6,221 bases of DNA. Origin: Desulfuromonadaceae bacterium (GTDB lineage Bacteria > Desulfobacterota > Desulfuromonadia > Desulfuromonadales > Syntrophotaleaceae). The stretch is taken from assembly GCA_021107335.1 (NCBI GenBank), contig JAIOSZ010000148.1:1-6221 (forward strand), in the 5' to 3' direction. This document shows positions 1-6,061 of this stretch, one piece after another (positions within the stretch are counted from its first letter, which is position 1; every line of letters starts with the position of its first letter). The position numbers and the translations under genes are program-made. The notes beneath the pieces were generated by a model. The model made no database searches. It saw only the letters and a list, made by a program, of their open reading frames with translations, and was not told the origin of the DNA.

Positions 1-1534
1 GAGGATCCGTAACAATCAACCCGTCCGCAGTGGACTTGATAATATTATCAACTTGGTCTCGTGCCTGCTCAGCCTCGGCCAGGGCTTGCTTCATGCCAGT
101 CTCGGCCTGCTTTCGCACGGTAACATCCTCGGTCACACCGCGAAAGCCTTGATAGCAGCCATCGCCCGCGATAATCGGCACACCACTGATGCGCAGATAA
201 CGCCTTTGTCCCGCTTTATTGAAGGCCCAACTATGAACTTTACTAAAAGCCTTTCTCGAAACAGCTGAACCGCAAAGCAAGCTCTCCAACTCTTTAGCTT
301 CTTCACCGGCGATTAATTCGAAAAAACACTTGCCGAGCAGTTCCTCAGCGGCAACCCCCAACATCTCCTCAACCTTATCCGAACAGTAAATGAACCGACC
401 GGCAGCATCGACCTCCCAGATAAAATCTGCCATGCTCAGAGCGATATCCCGAAAACGGGCTTCGCTATGCCGCAGACTACGCTCGGCCTCTTTATGTTCG
501 GTAATATCGATAGCCAGTCCCAGCAACCCTTCGACTTCCTGTTCCGGATTGACGACCTTGGTCTTCACCACCCGATAAGCACGCTGGGTACCATCACCCG
601 AGCGAATCAACTCCTCACTTTCCACCGGCCCGTCGGCCTTAAACGCCTCAGCATCGGAGAGCATGCTCTCGATCGCCTCTTCGGCGGGCATAACGGTTGA
701 ATAGTGGAAGGCCTGCAGAAACTGTTCTTCACTGACCCCCGTAGCAAGACAATAATTATGGTTGGTAAAAACCACCCGCTGCTCTTTATTGAGCACCCAT
801 AGACCAATAGGGGCCGCGGTAAAGATGGCATCAAGGACTTGCCCCCGACGATAGGCTCTTTGGTTGTGTTTTTCACGGCGGATTCCGAAGTTTTCAGCGG
901 AAGCTCCGAAAATTCCCCCGGCAGCGGTCTTCTCTTTGCGAGCGGGAGGCAAATAAGAACAGTTAGGAATTCTTTGCTCCCGGTAAAGAATCTGTGGATA
1001 GAGACGCAAGACTTCTACCAGCAGGCCGCTAGTCACCTGCCGACGGTCGTACCCGCAGAGCAAGGTGATACCGGTGGAGGTTGCCAAACGACCACATTCG
1101 GCCAAACACTCTTGCAGCCAGGCCAGGTCCTTCTCCAGCATGGCACCGGACATTTCCCAGTAGATTCGGACACCGCAGAATCCCTGCGCCGTTGCCTTAC
1201 GCCCGGCAGCGGCCAGGCAAGCTACCGCCTCTTTGGCAGAAGTTGCCGTTACCAATCCCAGGCCTTCGGGGGTGGCAAAAACCAGGCGCCCGCTTGGCTC
1301 CACCTCGGTCATCGCAAGCCCCTGCATTTTCAACCCAGCACGAAAAGATTCCTGCAGGGGGCCAGAGACGACCACTAATGCCTGTTCTTGCCCCTCCAGG
1401 CCGTCCGTCAAATATCGGGCGACTTCCTTGTCCCGTTCAGGCCCCTGTCGATAGATCAAACAGCAGTACGAGGGGCTCTGGTGAGCTTTCGAAGGAGTAA
1501 TCATCGTTTCAAGGTGAGCGCCTTGGTCATGCAT
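1..1534 (-). CDS. MEDS-PAS-PAS sensory protein (likely sensor histidine kinase), C-terminus beyond the window
   Basis: Long minus-strand reading frame, open for 511 codons and running off the left edge. The ATG at 1534 follows a GGAG ribosome-binding site about 7 bases upstream. Residues about 22-190 match the MEDS sensory domain known from DcmR-type proteins: 'CLIYRQGPERDKEVARYL' near the start, 'LVVVSG' at 53-58, and 'LLCGYDRRQV' followed by 'VLRLYPQILY' at 158-184. A first PAS domain covers about 232-350 ('IFTAAPIGLWVLNKEQRVVF', ending 'AIDITEHKEAE'). A second covers about 352-478 ('FIWEVDAAGRFIYCSDKVEE', ending 'GFRGVTEDVTVRKQAE'). A short coiled-coil-like linker leads into a third PAS ('NIIKSTADGLIVTD', 497-510) cut by the window edge. 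No membrane segment is visible, so a cytoplasmic sensor is likely. PAS repeats joined by such linkers usually end in a histidine kinase, sometimes with a receiver, but a diguanylate cyclase cannot be excluded because the output domain is missing. It is transcribed away from trmO. Confidence 0.88.
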   Translation of the reverse strand, partial: MHDQGAHLETMITPSKAHQSPSYCCLIYRQGPERDKEVARYLTDGLEGQEQALVVVSGPLQESFRAGLKMQGLAMTEVEPSGRLVFATPEGLGLVTATSAKEAVACLAAAGRKATAQGFCGVRIYWEMSGAMLEKDLAWLQECLAECGRLATSTGITLLCGYDRRQVTSGLLVEVLRLYPQILYREQRIPNCSYLPPARKEKTAAGGIFGASAENFGIRREKHNQRAYRRGQVLDAIFTAAPIGLWVLNKEQRVVFTNHNYCLATGVSEEQFLQAFHYSTVMPAEEAIESMLSDAEAFKADGPVESEELIRSGDGTQRAYRVVKTKVVNPEQEVEGLLGLAIDITEHKEAERSLRHSEARFRDIALSMADFIWEVDAAGRFIYCSDKVEEMLGVAAEELLGKCFFELIAGEEAKELESLLCGSAVSRKAFSKVHSWAFNKAGQRRYLRISGVPIIAGDGCYQGFRGVTEDVTVRKQAETGMKQALAEAEQARDQVDNIIKSTADGLIVTDP

Positions 1535-1561
1535 GGGAGTTCTCCGGACAATAGTCGCTGT

Positions 1562-1593
1562 ACTAAGCATTGATGCATTCGCAAAAACTTAGT
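1562..1593. repeat. Inverted repeat in the leader of the MEDS-PAS gene
   Basis: ACTAAG (1562-1567) and CTTAGT (1588-1593) are perfect 6-base inverted arms around a 20-base loop, 28 bases upstream of the sensory gene's start. The loop contains the small palindrome GCATTGATGC (1567-1576). It could be an operator or a leader hairpin. The arms are short, so chance is possible. Confidence 0.3.
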
Positions 1594-1611
1594 GGATGGC
1601 TGAGCAAAGAT

Positions 1612-1685
1612 TTCGTCCTACGAGGCCTGGATTTTATTCAAGGGCTGAAAATATGTCGAGGTTCTGAAAAACACCGTAGGACGGA
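1612..1685. repeat. Nine-base perfect inverted repeat in the divergent intergenic region
   Basis: CGTCCTACG (1614-1622) and CGTAGGACG (1675-1683) are exact inverted copies. The stem extends outward by one G-T wobble and one A-T pair to 1612/1685. The 52-base loop holds a smaller TTCA/TGAA stem. No T-tract follows on either strand, so a terminator is unlikely. Regulatory protein binding or a leader RNA structure is more plausible. Confidence 0.4.
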
Positions 1686-1690
1686 CTTTT

Positions 1691-1728
1691 TGCGGCGCCA
1701 TCAAGAACTAGCAGTTGCTAGCGCCGCA
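1691..1728. repeat. Nested inverted repeat in the divergent intergenic region
   Basis: Outer arms TGCGGCGC (1691-1698) and GCGCCGCA (1721-1728) are perfect inverted copies. Inside them lies a second palindrome, CTAGCA-GT-TGCTAG (1708-1721), which shares base 1721 with the outer stem, so the two stems cannot both form completely. The element sits 15 bases before a TATAAT box. This position fits an operator for one or both divergent genes, but no regulator can be named. Confidence 0.4.
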
Positions 1729-1742
1729 GAATTAACAGGTTC

Positions 1743-1748
1743 TATAAT
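1743..1748 (+). promoter_or_regulatory. Possible -10 box for trmO
   Basis: A perfect TATAAT lies 105 bases before the trmO start. No good -35 is found at normal spacing: the best candidate, TTGCTA at 1715-1720, is 22 bases away, and there is no extended -10 TG. On the minus strand the same spot reads TATTAT with a weak TTCGCC 17 bases upstream, which could instead serve the sensory gene. Direction is therefore uncertain. Confidence 0.25.
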
Positions 1749-1853
1749 AACACAAACGGCCGGCACGGCGAATCGGTTTTTACCCATTGCCACGCGTCTC
1801 TGGATCGGCACCCGCCTCTGGTATTACAGCCAAATTCGTGTTAAACAACGGCC

Positions 1854-2567
1854 ATGGAAACTCATTTCAAAATCATCGGCACCATTCGCTCCTGCTATAA
1901 GGAGAAGTTCGGCATCCCTCGCCAGGCCGGCTTGGTGCCAACGGCGACCGCCACCCTCGAGTTGCTGCCCCCCTTTAACCGGGCTGAAGCCTTTACCGGT
2001 CTAGAGGGATTTTCTCACCTCTGGCTGCTGTTCCTATTTCATGGCAATAACCACCAAGGCTGGAAAGCGACCGTCCGTCCACCGCGGCTTGGCGGCAATA
2101 CCCGCCTCGGTGTCTTCGCCACCCGCTCCCCCTTTCGACCTAACCCCATCGGCCTTTCCGCCGTAGCACTGGAACGCATCGAACAGCACGCTGGCAAAGT
2201 CATTCTGCATCTCAAGGGAGTCGACTTGCTCGATGGCACACCGATTATCGACATCAAGCCCTATCTGCCCTATGCCGATGCCATCGCCACAGCCAGCGGC
2301 GGTTTCGCGGCCGAAGCACCAATGGGACACCTGGCCGTTCACTTTCTGCCCCAACCGGAGCAAGCCTGCCAAGCTCTGGAAAAAGACCGCTATCCCGGCC
2401 TGCGGCAATTAATCATCGACACCCTGCGCAGTGACCCCCGTCCCGCCTACTATCAGAAAAACCCACAAAAGAGCTGTTTCGGCATGAAATTATTCGATTT
2501 CGATCTGCGCTGGGAGCATAACGATGATGGCATTACGGTGATCGAAATCCATCCCAGCCATAGCTAA
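1854..2567 (+). CDS. trmO: tRNA (N6-threonylcarbamoyladenosine(37)-N6)-methyltransferase TrmO
   Basis: A 237-residue protein of the TsaA/TrmO (UPF0066, YaeB) family, close to the usual length of E. coli TrmO. The enzyme uses S-adenosylmethionine to methylate t6A at position 37 of certain threonine tRNAs, giving m6t6A and tuning decoding. Family signatures are clear: 'GFSHLWLLFLFH' at 52-63, the hallmark 'RSPFRPNPIGLS' at 91-102, 'LLDGTPIIDIKPYLPYAD' at 125-142, and in the C-terminal domain 'DPRPAYY' (194-200) and 'MKLFDFDLRW' (211-220). Both the N-terminal barrel domain and the C-terminal domain are present, so the gene looks intact. The start is fixed by an in-frame TAA three codons upstream (1842-1844). 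No Shine-Dalgarno sequence precedes the ATG. The gene stands alone, divergent from the MEDS-PAS gene and convergent with the chemotaxis genes. Function is inferred from family. Confidence 0.95.
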   Translation: METHFKIIGTIRSCYKEKFGIPRQAGLVPTATATLELLPPFNRAEAFTGLEGFSHLWLLFLFHGNNHQGWKATVRPPRLGGNTRLGVFATRSPFRPNPIGLSAVALERIEQHAGKVILHLKGVDLLDGTPIIDIKPYLPYADAIATASGGFAAEAPMGHLAVHFLPQPEQACQALEKDRYPGLRQLIIDTLRSDPRPAYYQKNPQKSCFGMKLFDFDLRWEHNDDGITVIEIHPSHS

Positions 2568-2590
2568 CAGCCTTTTTACTCCCTACCGCC

Positions 2591-2646
2591 CCATCCGTTT
2601 GTACCGTTTCTTTAAAACCCCTTTTTTTAAAACAGCAAACGGGTGG
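2591..2646. repeat. Long inverted repeat overlapping the downstream terminator stem
   Basis: CCATCCGTTTG (2591-2601) and CAAACGGGTGG (2636-2646) pair over 11 positions with one mismatch (a G-U wobble in plus-strand RNA). An inner A/T stem, TTTAAAA (2611-2617) with TTTTAAA (2625-2631), stacks within the loop. Its right arm uses bases 2640-2646, which are also the left arm of the 2640-2666 hairpin, so the two structures exclude each other. It follows the trmO stop by 23 bases. Confidence 0.45.
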
Positions 2647-2666
2647 CAAAATATTTTTGCCACCCG
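2640..2666 (-). terminator. Probable intrinsic terminator between trmO and the chemotaxis unit
   Basis: A perfect 12-base stem: CGGGTGGCAAAA (2640-2651) and TTTTGCCACCCG (2655-2666) around a TAT loop. Read leftward, it is followed by TTTGCTGTTTT, a moderate U-tract. Read rightward, the next bases are CTGCGAACTACTG, with no U-tract. It therefore fits best as a second terminator for the minus-strand chemotaxis unit. It may also stop trmO transcripts, since genes converge here. Confidence 0.55.
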
Positions 2667-2680
2667 CTGCGAACTACTGC

Positions 2681-2812
2681 TTATTTAGTTTCTGTCCGGA
2701 AACGGCTCTTTTCCGTAATCTCTACGTCAATCTTCGGCCTTGCTTGTGCGGCCTAGCGGTGTACGCCTCCGCGCAAAGTCTTAATTTTCTTGACCTTAAA
2801 AAAATAGCTCAT
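2681..2812 (-). pseudogene. Short reading frame interrupted by an amber codon, possible repeat-element remnant
   Basis: From the ATG at 2812 the frame encodes MSYFFKVKKIKTLRGGVHR, then TAG at 2755-2753, then continues in frame for 23 codons (AAQARPKIDVEITEKSRFRT, then ETK) to TAA at 2681-2683. Without the amber codon it would be a 43-residue basic peptide. Its lysine/arginine-rich composition recalls tiny frames in multicopy intergenic sequences of Geobacter relatives; that resemblance is from memory and unverified. No convincing ribosome-binding site precedes the ATG. It is either a broken copy of a small gene or a non-coding repeat that happens to read open. It lies between the mcp gene and the 2640-2666 terminator. 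Confidence 0.3.
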
Positions 2813-2828
2813 TTCCAAACCAGAAACT
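2687..2828. repeat. Inverted-repeat-bounded intergenic element
   Basis: AGTTTCTG (2687-2694) and CAGAAACT (2821-2828) are perfect 8-base inverted ends enclosing the amber-interrupted frame. Similarity continues inward: GGAAA follows within three to four bases of each end when both are read inward. Within the left end, CGGAAA (2697-2702) and TTTCCG (2710-2715) form a further small hairpin. No target-site duplication is evident. The arrangement resembles a small non-autonomous repeat unit, but only one copy is in this window. Confidence 0.35.
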
Positions 2829-2832
2829 CGTA

Positions 2833-2863
2833 AGTGCCCATCCGGAGTTTCCGGATAGGCACT
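2833..2863 (-). terminator. Hairpin immediately after mcp, probable terminator
   Basis: Read on the minus strand, AGTGCCTATCCGG and CCGGATGGGCACT form a 13-pair stem around AAACT, starting 15 bases after the mcp stop. The single imperfect position is a U-G wobble in minus-strand RNA but a C-A mismatch in plus-strand RNA, which favours a role in the leftward mcp transcript. The following TTACGAGTTTCTGG is only weakly U-rich, so it may pause or stabilise the 3' end rather than terminate alone. Confidence 0.5.
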
Positions 2864-2878
2864 ATCTACAATCAGCTA

Positions 2879-5227
2879 TCAGTATTTGCCGAACTCCTTA
2901 TCGTCAAGGGCAATGACCTGACTCGGATCGCTTGCGTTGGACGGTTGGACAGGGGCCTGCGAATAGGCCGTCGCCTTACCTTGGTAGCCCAAGGCCGGAG
3001 TAGTCCGTTTCGGAGCTGCCACAGGCTTGGGGATTGCGGCTCTGGCAACGCTGGCTCCCCCCTTGAGGCGGAACTGACCGAGCATACCCTGCAACTGGGC
3101 CGACTGGCTGGCCAATTCTTCGGATGCGGCTGCGCTTTCTTCGGCATTGGCGGTATTCTGCTGAGTGACCGAATCGATCTGGTTCAGGCCGCTATTAACC
3201 TGACTGATCCCCTCGGACTGCTCGTTGCTGGCCGCGGCGATTTCTGCCACCAGGTCAGAAACCTTGGTGGTACCGAGAACAATTTCCTTAAGCGCTACTT
3301 CGGTCTTTTCAACGATATCGTTACCATTGCAGGTCTTTTCCGCGGAATTCTCGATCAGTTCGGCGGTTTCCTTCGCGGCCTTAGCACTGCGTCCGGCCAG
3401 GTTTCGTACCTCTTCTGCAACCACCGCAAAGCCCTTGCCATGCTGCCCGGCACGGGCCGCCTCGACGGCGGCGTTGAGCGCCAACAAGTTGGTCTGGAAG
3501 GCGATTTCATCAATAACCTTGATGATCTTGGAGATATCTTCGCCGGAGCGATTAATATCGCCCATGGCCGCGACCAGGCCGATCATCATGTCACTGCCGT
3601 TGCTAGCAGCGCCTTGCGCCCCCTTGGAGAGGGAGTTCGCCTGATCGGCATTTTCGGCATTGAGTTTGGTCTGAGACGCCATTTCGGTCATGGAAGCGGT
3701 GATCTCTTCCAGCGAGGCTGCTGTCTCGGTCGCGCCTTGAGAGAGGGTTTGAGACGAGTCGGACACCTGCGACGAACCGCTATTGATCTGCTCACTGGAG
3801 GTCTGCACCTGACCGAGCAGATCATTTAGGCGATCAACCATCGTGCGCAGGGCTCTACCCAGAACGTCCTTGTCGGAAGCCAGCTGGACATCCATGGTCA
3901 GGTCGCCGTTAGCAACCTTTTCAGCGATCTGCGCCTTCTGCTCCAGACCGTCAGCCATGGCGTTAAGAGCGGTGCTCAACTGACCGACTTCATCGGCGCT
4001 TTGGATTTGCAACCGCTGGGAGAGGTCACCGGCGCCGATAGTATCGGCCAAATTCGCCGCTTCCCGAATCGGCCGAGCGATACTGCGGGCGGCCAGCCAG
4101 ATCAGAGCGAGAGCGATCAAAGTGACGATTCCCCCGACGGAGGCCTGCCACATGGTAGCGGCATCGCCACGCTCTTCCAGGGCCACATCGAGAGCCTGAG
4201 CTTCGGCCAGGATAACGTCTTCGGCAATGCGGATCATAACCGACCAGGGGCGGCCGGTACGGCCGAGATTAATAGCGCCCAGGGCCGTTGCCATGCCACT
4301 GGCTTCATCCATGCTGGCCGTTGATTCGCCGGCCTGTACGGTTTTAAGAGCAGACTCCCAACCATCAGCCAAAGCAGCTTTGAAGTGCTGACCGATGAGC
4401 TCCGGCTTTTCGCTGTGAGCCACAATCAGGCCGTCGTAGCTGATGATCGCCACTTCACCCTGGCCGTTCATTAGCCCCTTGTCGACCTGTTCACTGATTT
4501 GCTGCACGAAAGACAGGTCGTAATCGGAACCCGCTACGCCGTGAAACTTACCGTTGACCATCACCGGCACCGACAGGGTGGTCAACCACACCTTTTTGCC
4601 CTGGACGATATAGGGGAAGGGGTCGAGCACACTTTCAACATGCTTTTCCCGGGGAGTGATATACCAGCCGCCCTTCAGCACGCCGTTGGGATGCTTATCG
4701 TAGGTGTCGTATTCCACCAGGGGCTGCACAGCGATATTACCGTTGGCATCGCGGTTCCAGTAAGGAGTGAAACGCCCGGTCACCGAGTTGTTACCGTCTT
4801 TGCCGGTGGCAAACTCGCTATCGCGACCGTCGAGAGCGTTGGGCTCCCAGCAGGAGTAAGTACCGTTGAATTCCGGGTTCTTCTCCAGCACGTTGACCAA
4901 AATAGCATTGAGCTGATCGCGACCGATCTGCAGCACCGGCTGACCATTCGGGCCCGGTTTCTTGCCGACCTCAAAGGTATGAGCCATGGTGCGGGCGGCA
5001 TCGAGGGCGATGTCAAACTTAGCCTGGACGTGACCCGCTTGGACGCCAGCCAGGTTTTTCAGCTGATCGAGAGCGCTTTTTTCCTGCACAGCGGTCACCC
5101 GCTCAACGGTCATTTGCTGGGTGTTGTGTGCTGAAATCAGACTGTAGGCCACCAGGGCGCCGGCTGTTACCAGCAGACAGGCCCCGGCGATCAGGGTAAT
5201 CTTTAACTGGATCGATTTGAGCTTCAT
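2879..5227 (-). CDS. Methyl-accepting chemotaxis protein with periplasmic Cache sensor
   Basis: A 782-residue inner-membrane chemoreceptor. Membrane segment 1 is at about 8-30. A large periplasmic double-Cache-type sensor follows at about 35-350, with '[17 protein letters not shown]' at 120-136, 'GGWYITPRE' at 186-194, '[15 protein letters not shown]' at 230-244 and '[10 protein letters not shown]' at 263-272. Membrane segment 2 is at about 360-380, then a HAMP domain at 381-433 and a second HAMP-like stretch at 434-480. The cytoplasmic signalling coiled coil covers about 485-720, with the conserved tip '[20 protein letters not shown]' at 573-592 and candidate methylation regions around '[10 protein letters not shown]' (500-509) and '[13 protein letters not shown]' (693-705). 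A 60-residue Pro/Ala-rich tail ends in DDKEFGKY; the NWETF motif for CheR/CheB is absent. Start chosen for AAGGA six bases before the ATG. It lies 59 bases after cheW, so the two are probably co-transcribed. The ligand cannot be told from sequence; the Cache family often binds amino acids or carboxylates. Confidence 0.95.
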   Translation of the reverse strand: MKLKSIQLKITLIAGACLLVTAGALVAYSLISAHNTQQMTVERVTAVQEKSALDQLKNLAGVQAGHVQAKFDIALDAARTMAHTFEVGKKPGPNGQPVLQIGRDQLNAILVNVLEKNPEFNGTYSCWEPNALDGRDSEFATGKDGNNSVTGRFTPYWNRDANGNIAVQPLVEYDTYDKHPNGVLKGGWYITPREKHVESVLDPFPYIVQGKKVWLTTLSVPVMVNGKFHGVAGSDYDLSFVQQISEQVDKGLMNGQGEVAIISYDGLIVAHSEKPELIGQHFKAALADGWESALKTVQAGESTASMDEASGMATALGAINLGRTGRPWSVMIRIAEDVILAEAQALDVALEERGDAATMWQASVGGIVTLIALALIWLAARSIARPIREAANLADTIGAGDLSQRLQIQSADEVGQLSTALNAMADGLEQKAQIAEKVANGDLTMDVQLASDKDVLGRALRTMVDRLNDLLGQVQTSSEQINSGSSQVSDSSQTLSQGATETAASLEEITASMTEMASQTKLNAENADQANSLSKGAQGAASNGSDMMIGLVAAMGDINRSGEDISKIIKVIDEIAFQTNLLALNAAVEAARAGQHGKGFAVVAEEVRNLAGRSAKAAKETAELIENSAEKTCNGNDIVEKTEVALKEIVLGTTKVSDLVAEIAAASNEQSEGISQVNSGLNQIDSVTQQNTANAEESAAASEELASQSAQLQGMLGQFRLKGGASVARAAIPKPVAAPKRTTPALGYQGKATAYSQAPVQPSNASDPSQVIALDDKEFGKY

Positions 5228-5286
5228 GTCGTTTCCTTAAAAAGCGATGGTTGATAAAACAGGGAACTAAAAGCCTAAAGGCGAAA

Positions 5287-5772
5287 TTAAATCGCCAACA
5301 GGCGCCGCGCATCGAGAAGAATTTTTACACGATCGCCCACCTTGCCGAGCCCCATGATGTAGCTATCGACCTGGCCTTTGCCGCTACCGGGTGCCGATTC
5401 GACATCTCCCGAGGGGATATCGGCGACCTCGCAGACCCGATCGACGATCAGACCAGTCGATTGATCGTCGACATTGACAACAATAATGCAGGTACGCTCG
5501 TCATAAGCTTGACTGGGCAGGCTAAACCGCGCCCGTACATCCATCACCGGAATGACCTTGCCACGCAGGTTAATAACCCCTTTGACGAAATTGGGCATGT
5601 CTGGGACCTCGGTAATCTTCTGAATGCCGATAATTTCGATTACATGGTGAATAGCAATCCCATAATCCTCATCAGCTAGAAAGAATGTTAAAAATTTATC
5701 CTTCTGAGTATCTTCCGTTTCGTAACCGGCATCATCCAGCGCCAAGGGATCCTTTTCCATCAATTCTGCCAT
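5287..5772 (-). CDS. cheW: Chemotaxis coupling protein CheW
   Basis: A 161-residue cytoplasmic scaffold that links chemoreceptor tips to the CheA histidine kinase. After an acidic N-terminal extension of about 24 residues, a full CheW domain runs from 25 to 160: 'KFLTFFLADEDYGIAIHHV' at 26-44, the family core 'NFVKGVINLRGKVIPVMDVR' at 61-80, and 'GLIVDRVCEVADIP' at 107-120. The length is normal and no core motif is missing. The start at 5772 has AGGAGG four bases upstream, and this site overlaps the stop codon of the preceding small gene, so the two are probably translationally coupled. The receptor gene follows directly, which suggests that this CheW serves that receptor. CheA, CheY, CheR and CheB are not in the window. 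A weak GCC-TTTA-GGC hairpin before a short T run lies between cheW and mcp, too small to call a terminator. Confidence 0.95.
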   Translation of the reverse strand: MAELMEKDPLALDDAGYETEDTQKDKFLTFFLADEDYGIAIHHVIEIIGIQKITEVPDMPNFVKGVINLRGKVIPVMDVRARFSLPSQAYDERTCIIVVNVDDQSTGLIVDRVCEVADIPSGDVESAPGSGKGQVDSYIMGLGKVGDRVKILLDARRLLAI

Positions 5773-5776
5773 TTCG

Positions 5777-5782
5777 CCTCCT
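5777..5782 (-). promoter_or_regulatory. cheW ribosome-binding site overlapping the upstream stop codon
   Basis: AGGAGG, reading leftward, sits four bases before the cheW ATG and shares bases with the TAG stop (5781-5783) of the cysteine-rich gene. Ribosomes finishing the small gene would expose or occupy this site, a usual sign of translational coupling. Confidence 0.8.
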
Positions 5783-5981
5783 ATGAGATTTGGGGCCGTT
5801 TTAAACGGCTTTTGCTATAGATCGTGCACTGTTCATAATCGCCACTGCAAAACCGCACCACTTTTTCGATGTTGCGACTGGTCATATCCAGGCAATAGCA
5901 ATCGCGCCGGGGATTATTTACCAGCGGGCACAGCTTGACTTTGTTTGAATCCATGTCTGCAGGGAAAACGTCCTTACGCAT
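5781..5981 (-). CDS. Small cysteine-rich protein of unknown function, coupled to cheW
   Basis: Encodes 66 residues from the ATG at 5981. An upstream in-frame ATG at 6005 would add eight residues (MFKRIIIR) but lacks a ribosome-binding site; the AAGAGG at 5994-5999 instead precedes the 5981 start by 12 bases, which is long but usable. Five cysteines are ordered C18-x9-C28-x-C30-x14-C45-x6-C52, in 'LCPLVNNPRRDCYCLDM' and 'RFCSGDYEQCTIY'. This arrangement suggests a metal site (zinc or iron-sulfur) or a disulfide-bonded fold. There is no signal peptide or membrane segment, so it is probably cytoplasmic. I do not recognise a named family; similar short Cys-rich proteins occur in delta-proteobacteria as far as I recall. 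It is the first gene of the unit with cheW (8-base gap) and mcp, so a link to chemotaxis, perhaps redox or metal sensing, is an inference from position only. Confidence 0.75.
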   Translation of the reverse strand: MRKDVFPADMDSNKVKLCPLVNNPRRDCYCLDMTSRNIEKVVRFCSGDYEQCTIYSKSRLKRPQIS

Positions 5982-6045
5982 TCTTATAATTATCCTCTTA
6001 AACATCCACGGCCAGCACGCTCACTGTCAGGTGCGCATCCTATAA

Positions 6046-6061
6046 GGCAAAAGCTGTACCA
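6046..6061 (-). promoter_or_regulatory. Probable sigma-54 promoter of the cysteine-rich gene-cheW-mcp unit
   Basis: Reading leftward the sequence is TGGTACAGCTTTTGCC, against the sigma-54 consensus TGGCACG-N4-TTGCW. The invariant GG and GC are present with exactly ten bases between them. Transcription would start near 6035, leaving about 54 bases before the ATG at 5981. An overlapping, weaker sigma-70-like pair (TTGCTT, 16 bases, TATAGG) is an alternative. A sigma-54 promoter would need an enhancer-binding activator, for which no site is recognised here. Confidence 0.6.

Noticed and set aside
607..876. Minus-strand 89-codon reading frame inside the MEDS-PAS gene
   Set aside because: It lies in another frame of the MEDS-PAS gene on the same strand. 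The longer frame carries clear PAS motifs, and this one has none.
839..1378. Plus-strand 179-codon reading frame
   Set aside because: It is antisense to the MEDS domain, has low-complexity composition, no ribosome-binding site and no family motif.
1570..2004. Plus-strand 144-codon reading frame across the intergenic region into trmO
   Set aside because: It overlaps trmO in a different frame, spans the inverted-repeat region and has no recognisable domain.
2753..2755. Pyrrolysine or other amber recoding in the 43-codon frame
   Set aside because: No pyrrolysine genes are visible, the frame has no good ribosome-binding site, and a simple nonsense change in a repeat copy explains it better.
2701..2812. 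Possible cyclic-di-GMP (GEMM-type) riboswitch because of a GCGCAAAG string near 2771
   Set aside because: The rest of the GEMM consensus, including the GGCAAACC-like arm and paired helices, is missing on both strands, and the location is after genes rather than before one.
2834..3829. Plus-strand 331-codon reading frame
   Set aside because: It is antisense to the chemoreceptor signalling domain. Long antisense frames are common over such GC-rich coiled-coil genes, and the opposite strand has unmistakable receptor motifs.
4499..5134. Plus-strand 211-codon reading frame
   Set aside because: It is antisense to the Cache sensor region of the chemoreceptor and shows no motif of its own.
5228..5286. 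Terminator between cheW and mcp
   Set aside because: The GCC-TTTA-GGC stem has only three to four pairs, so read-through into mcp is expected.
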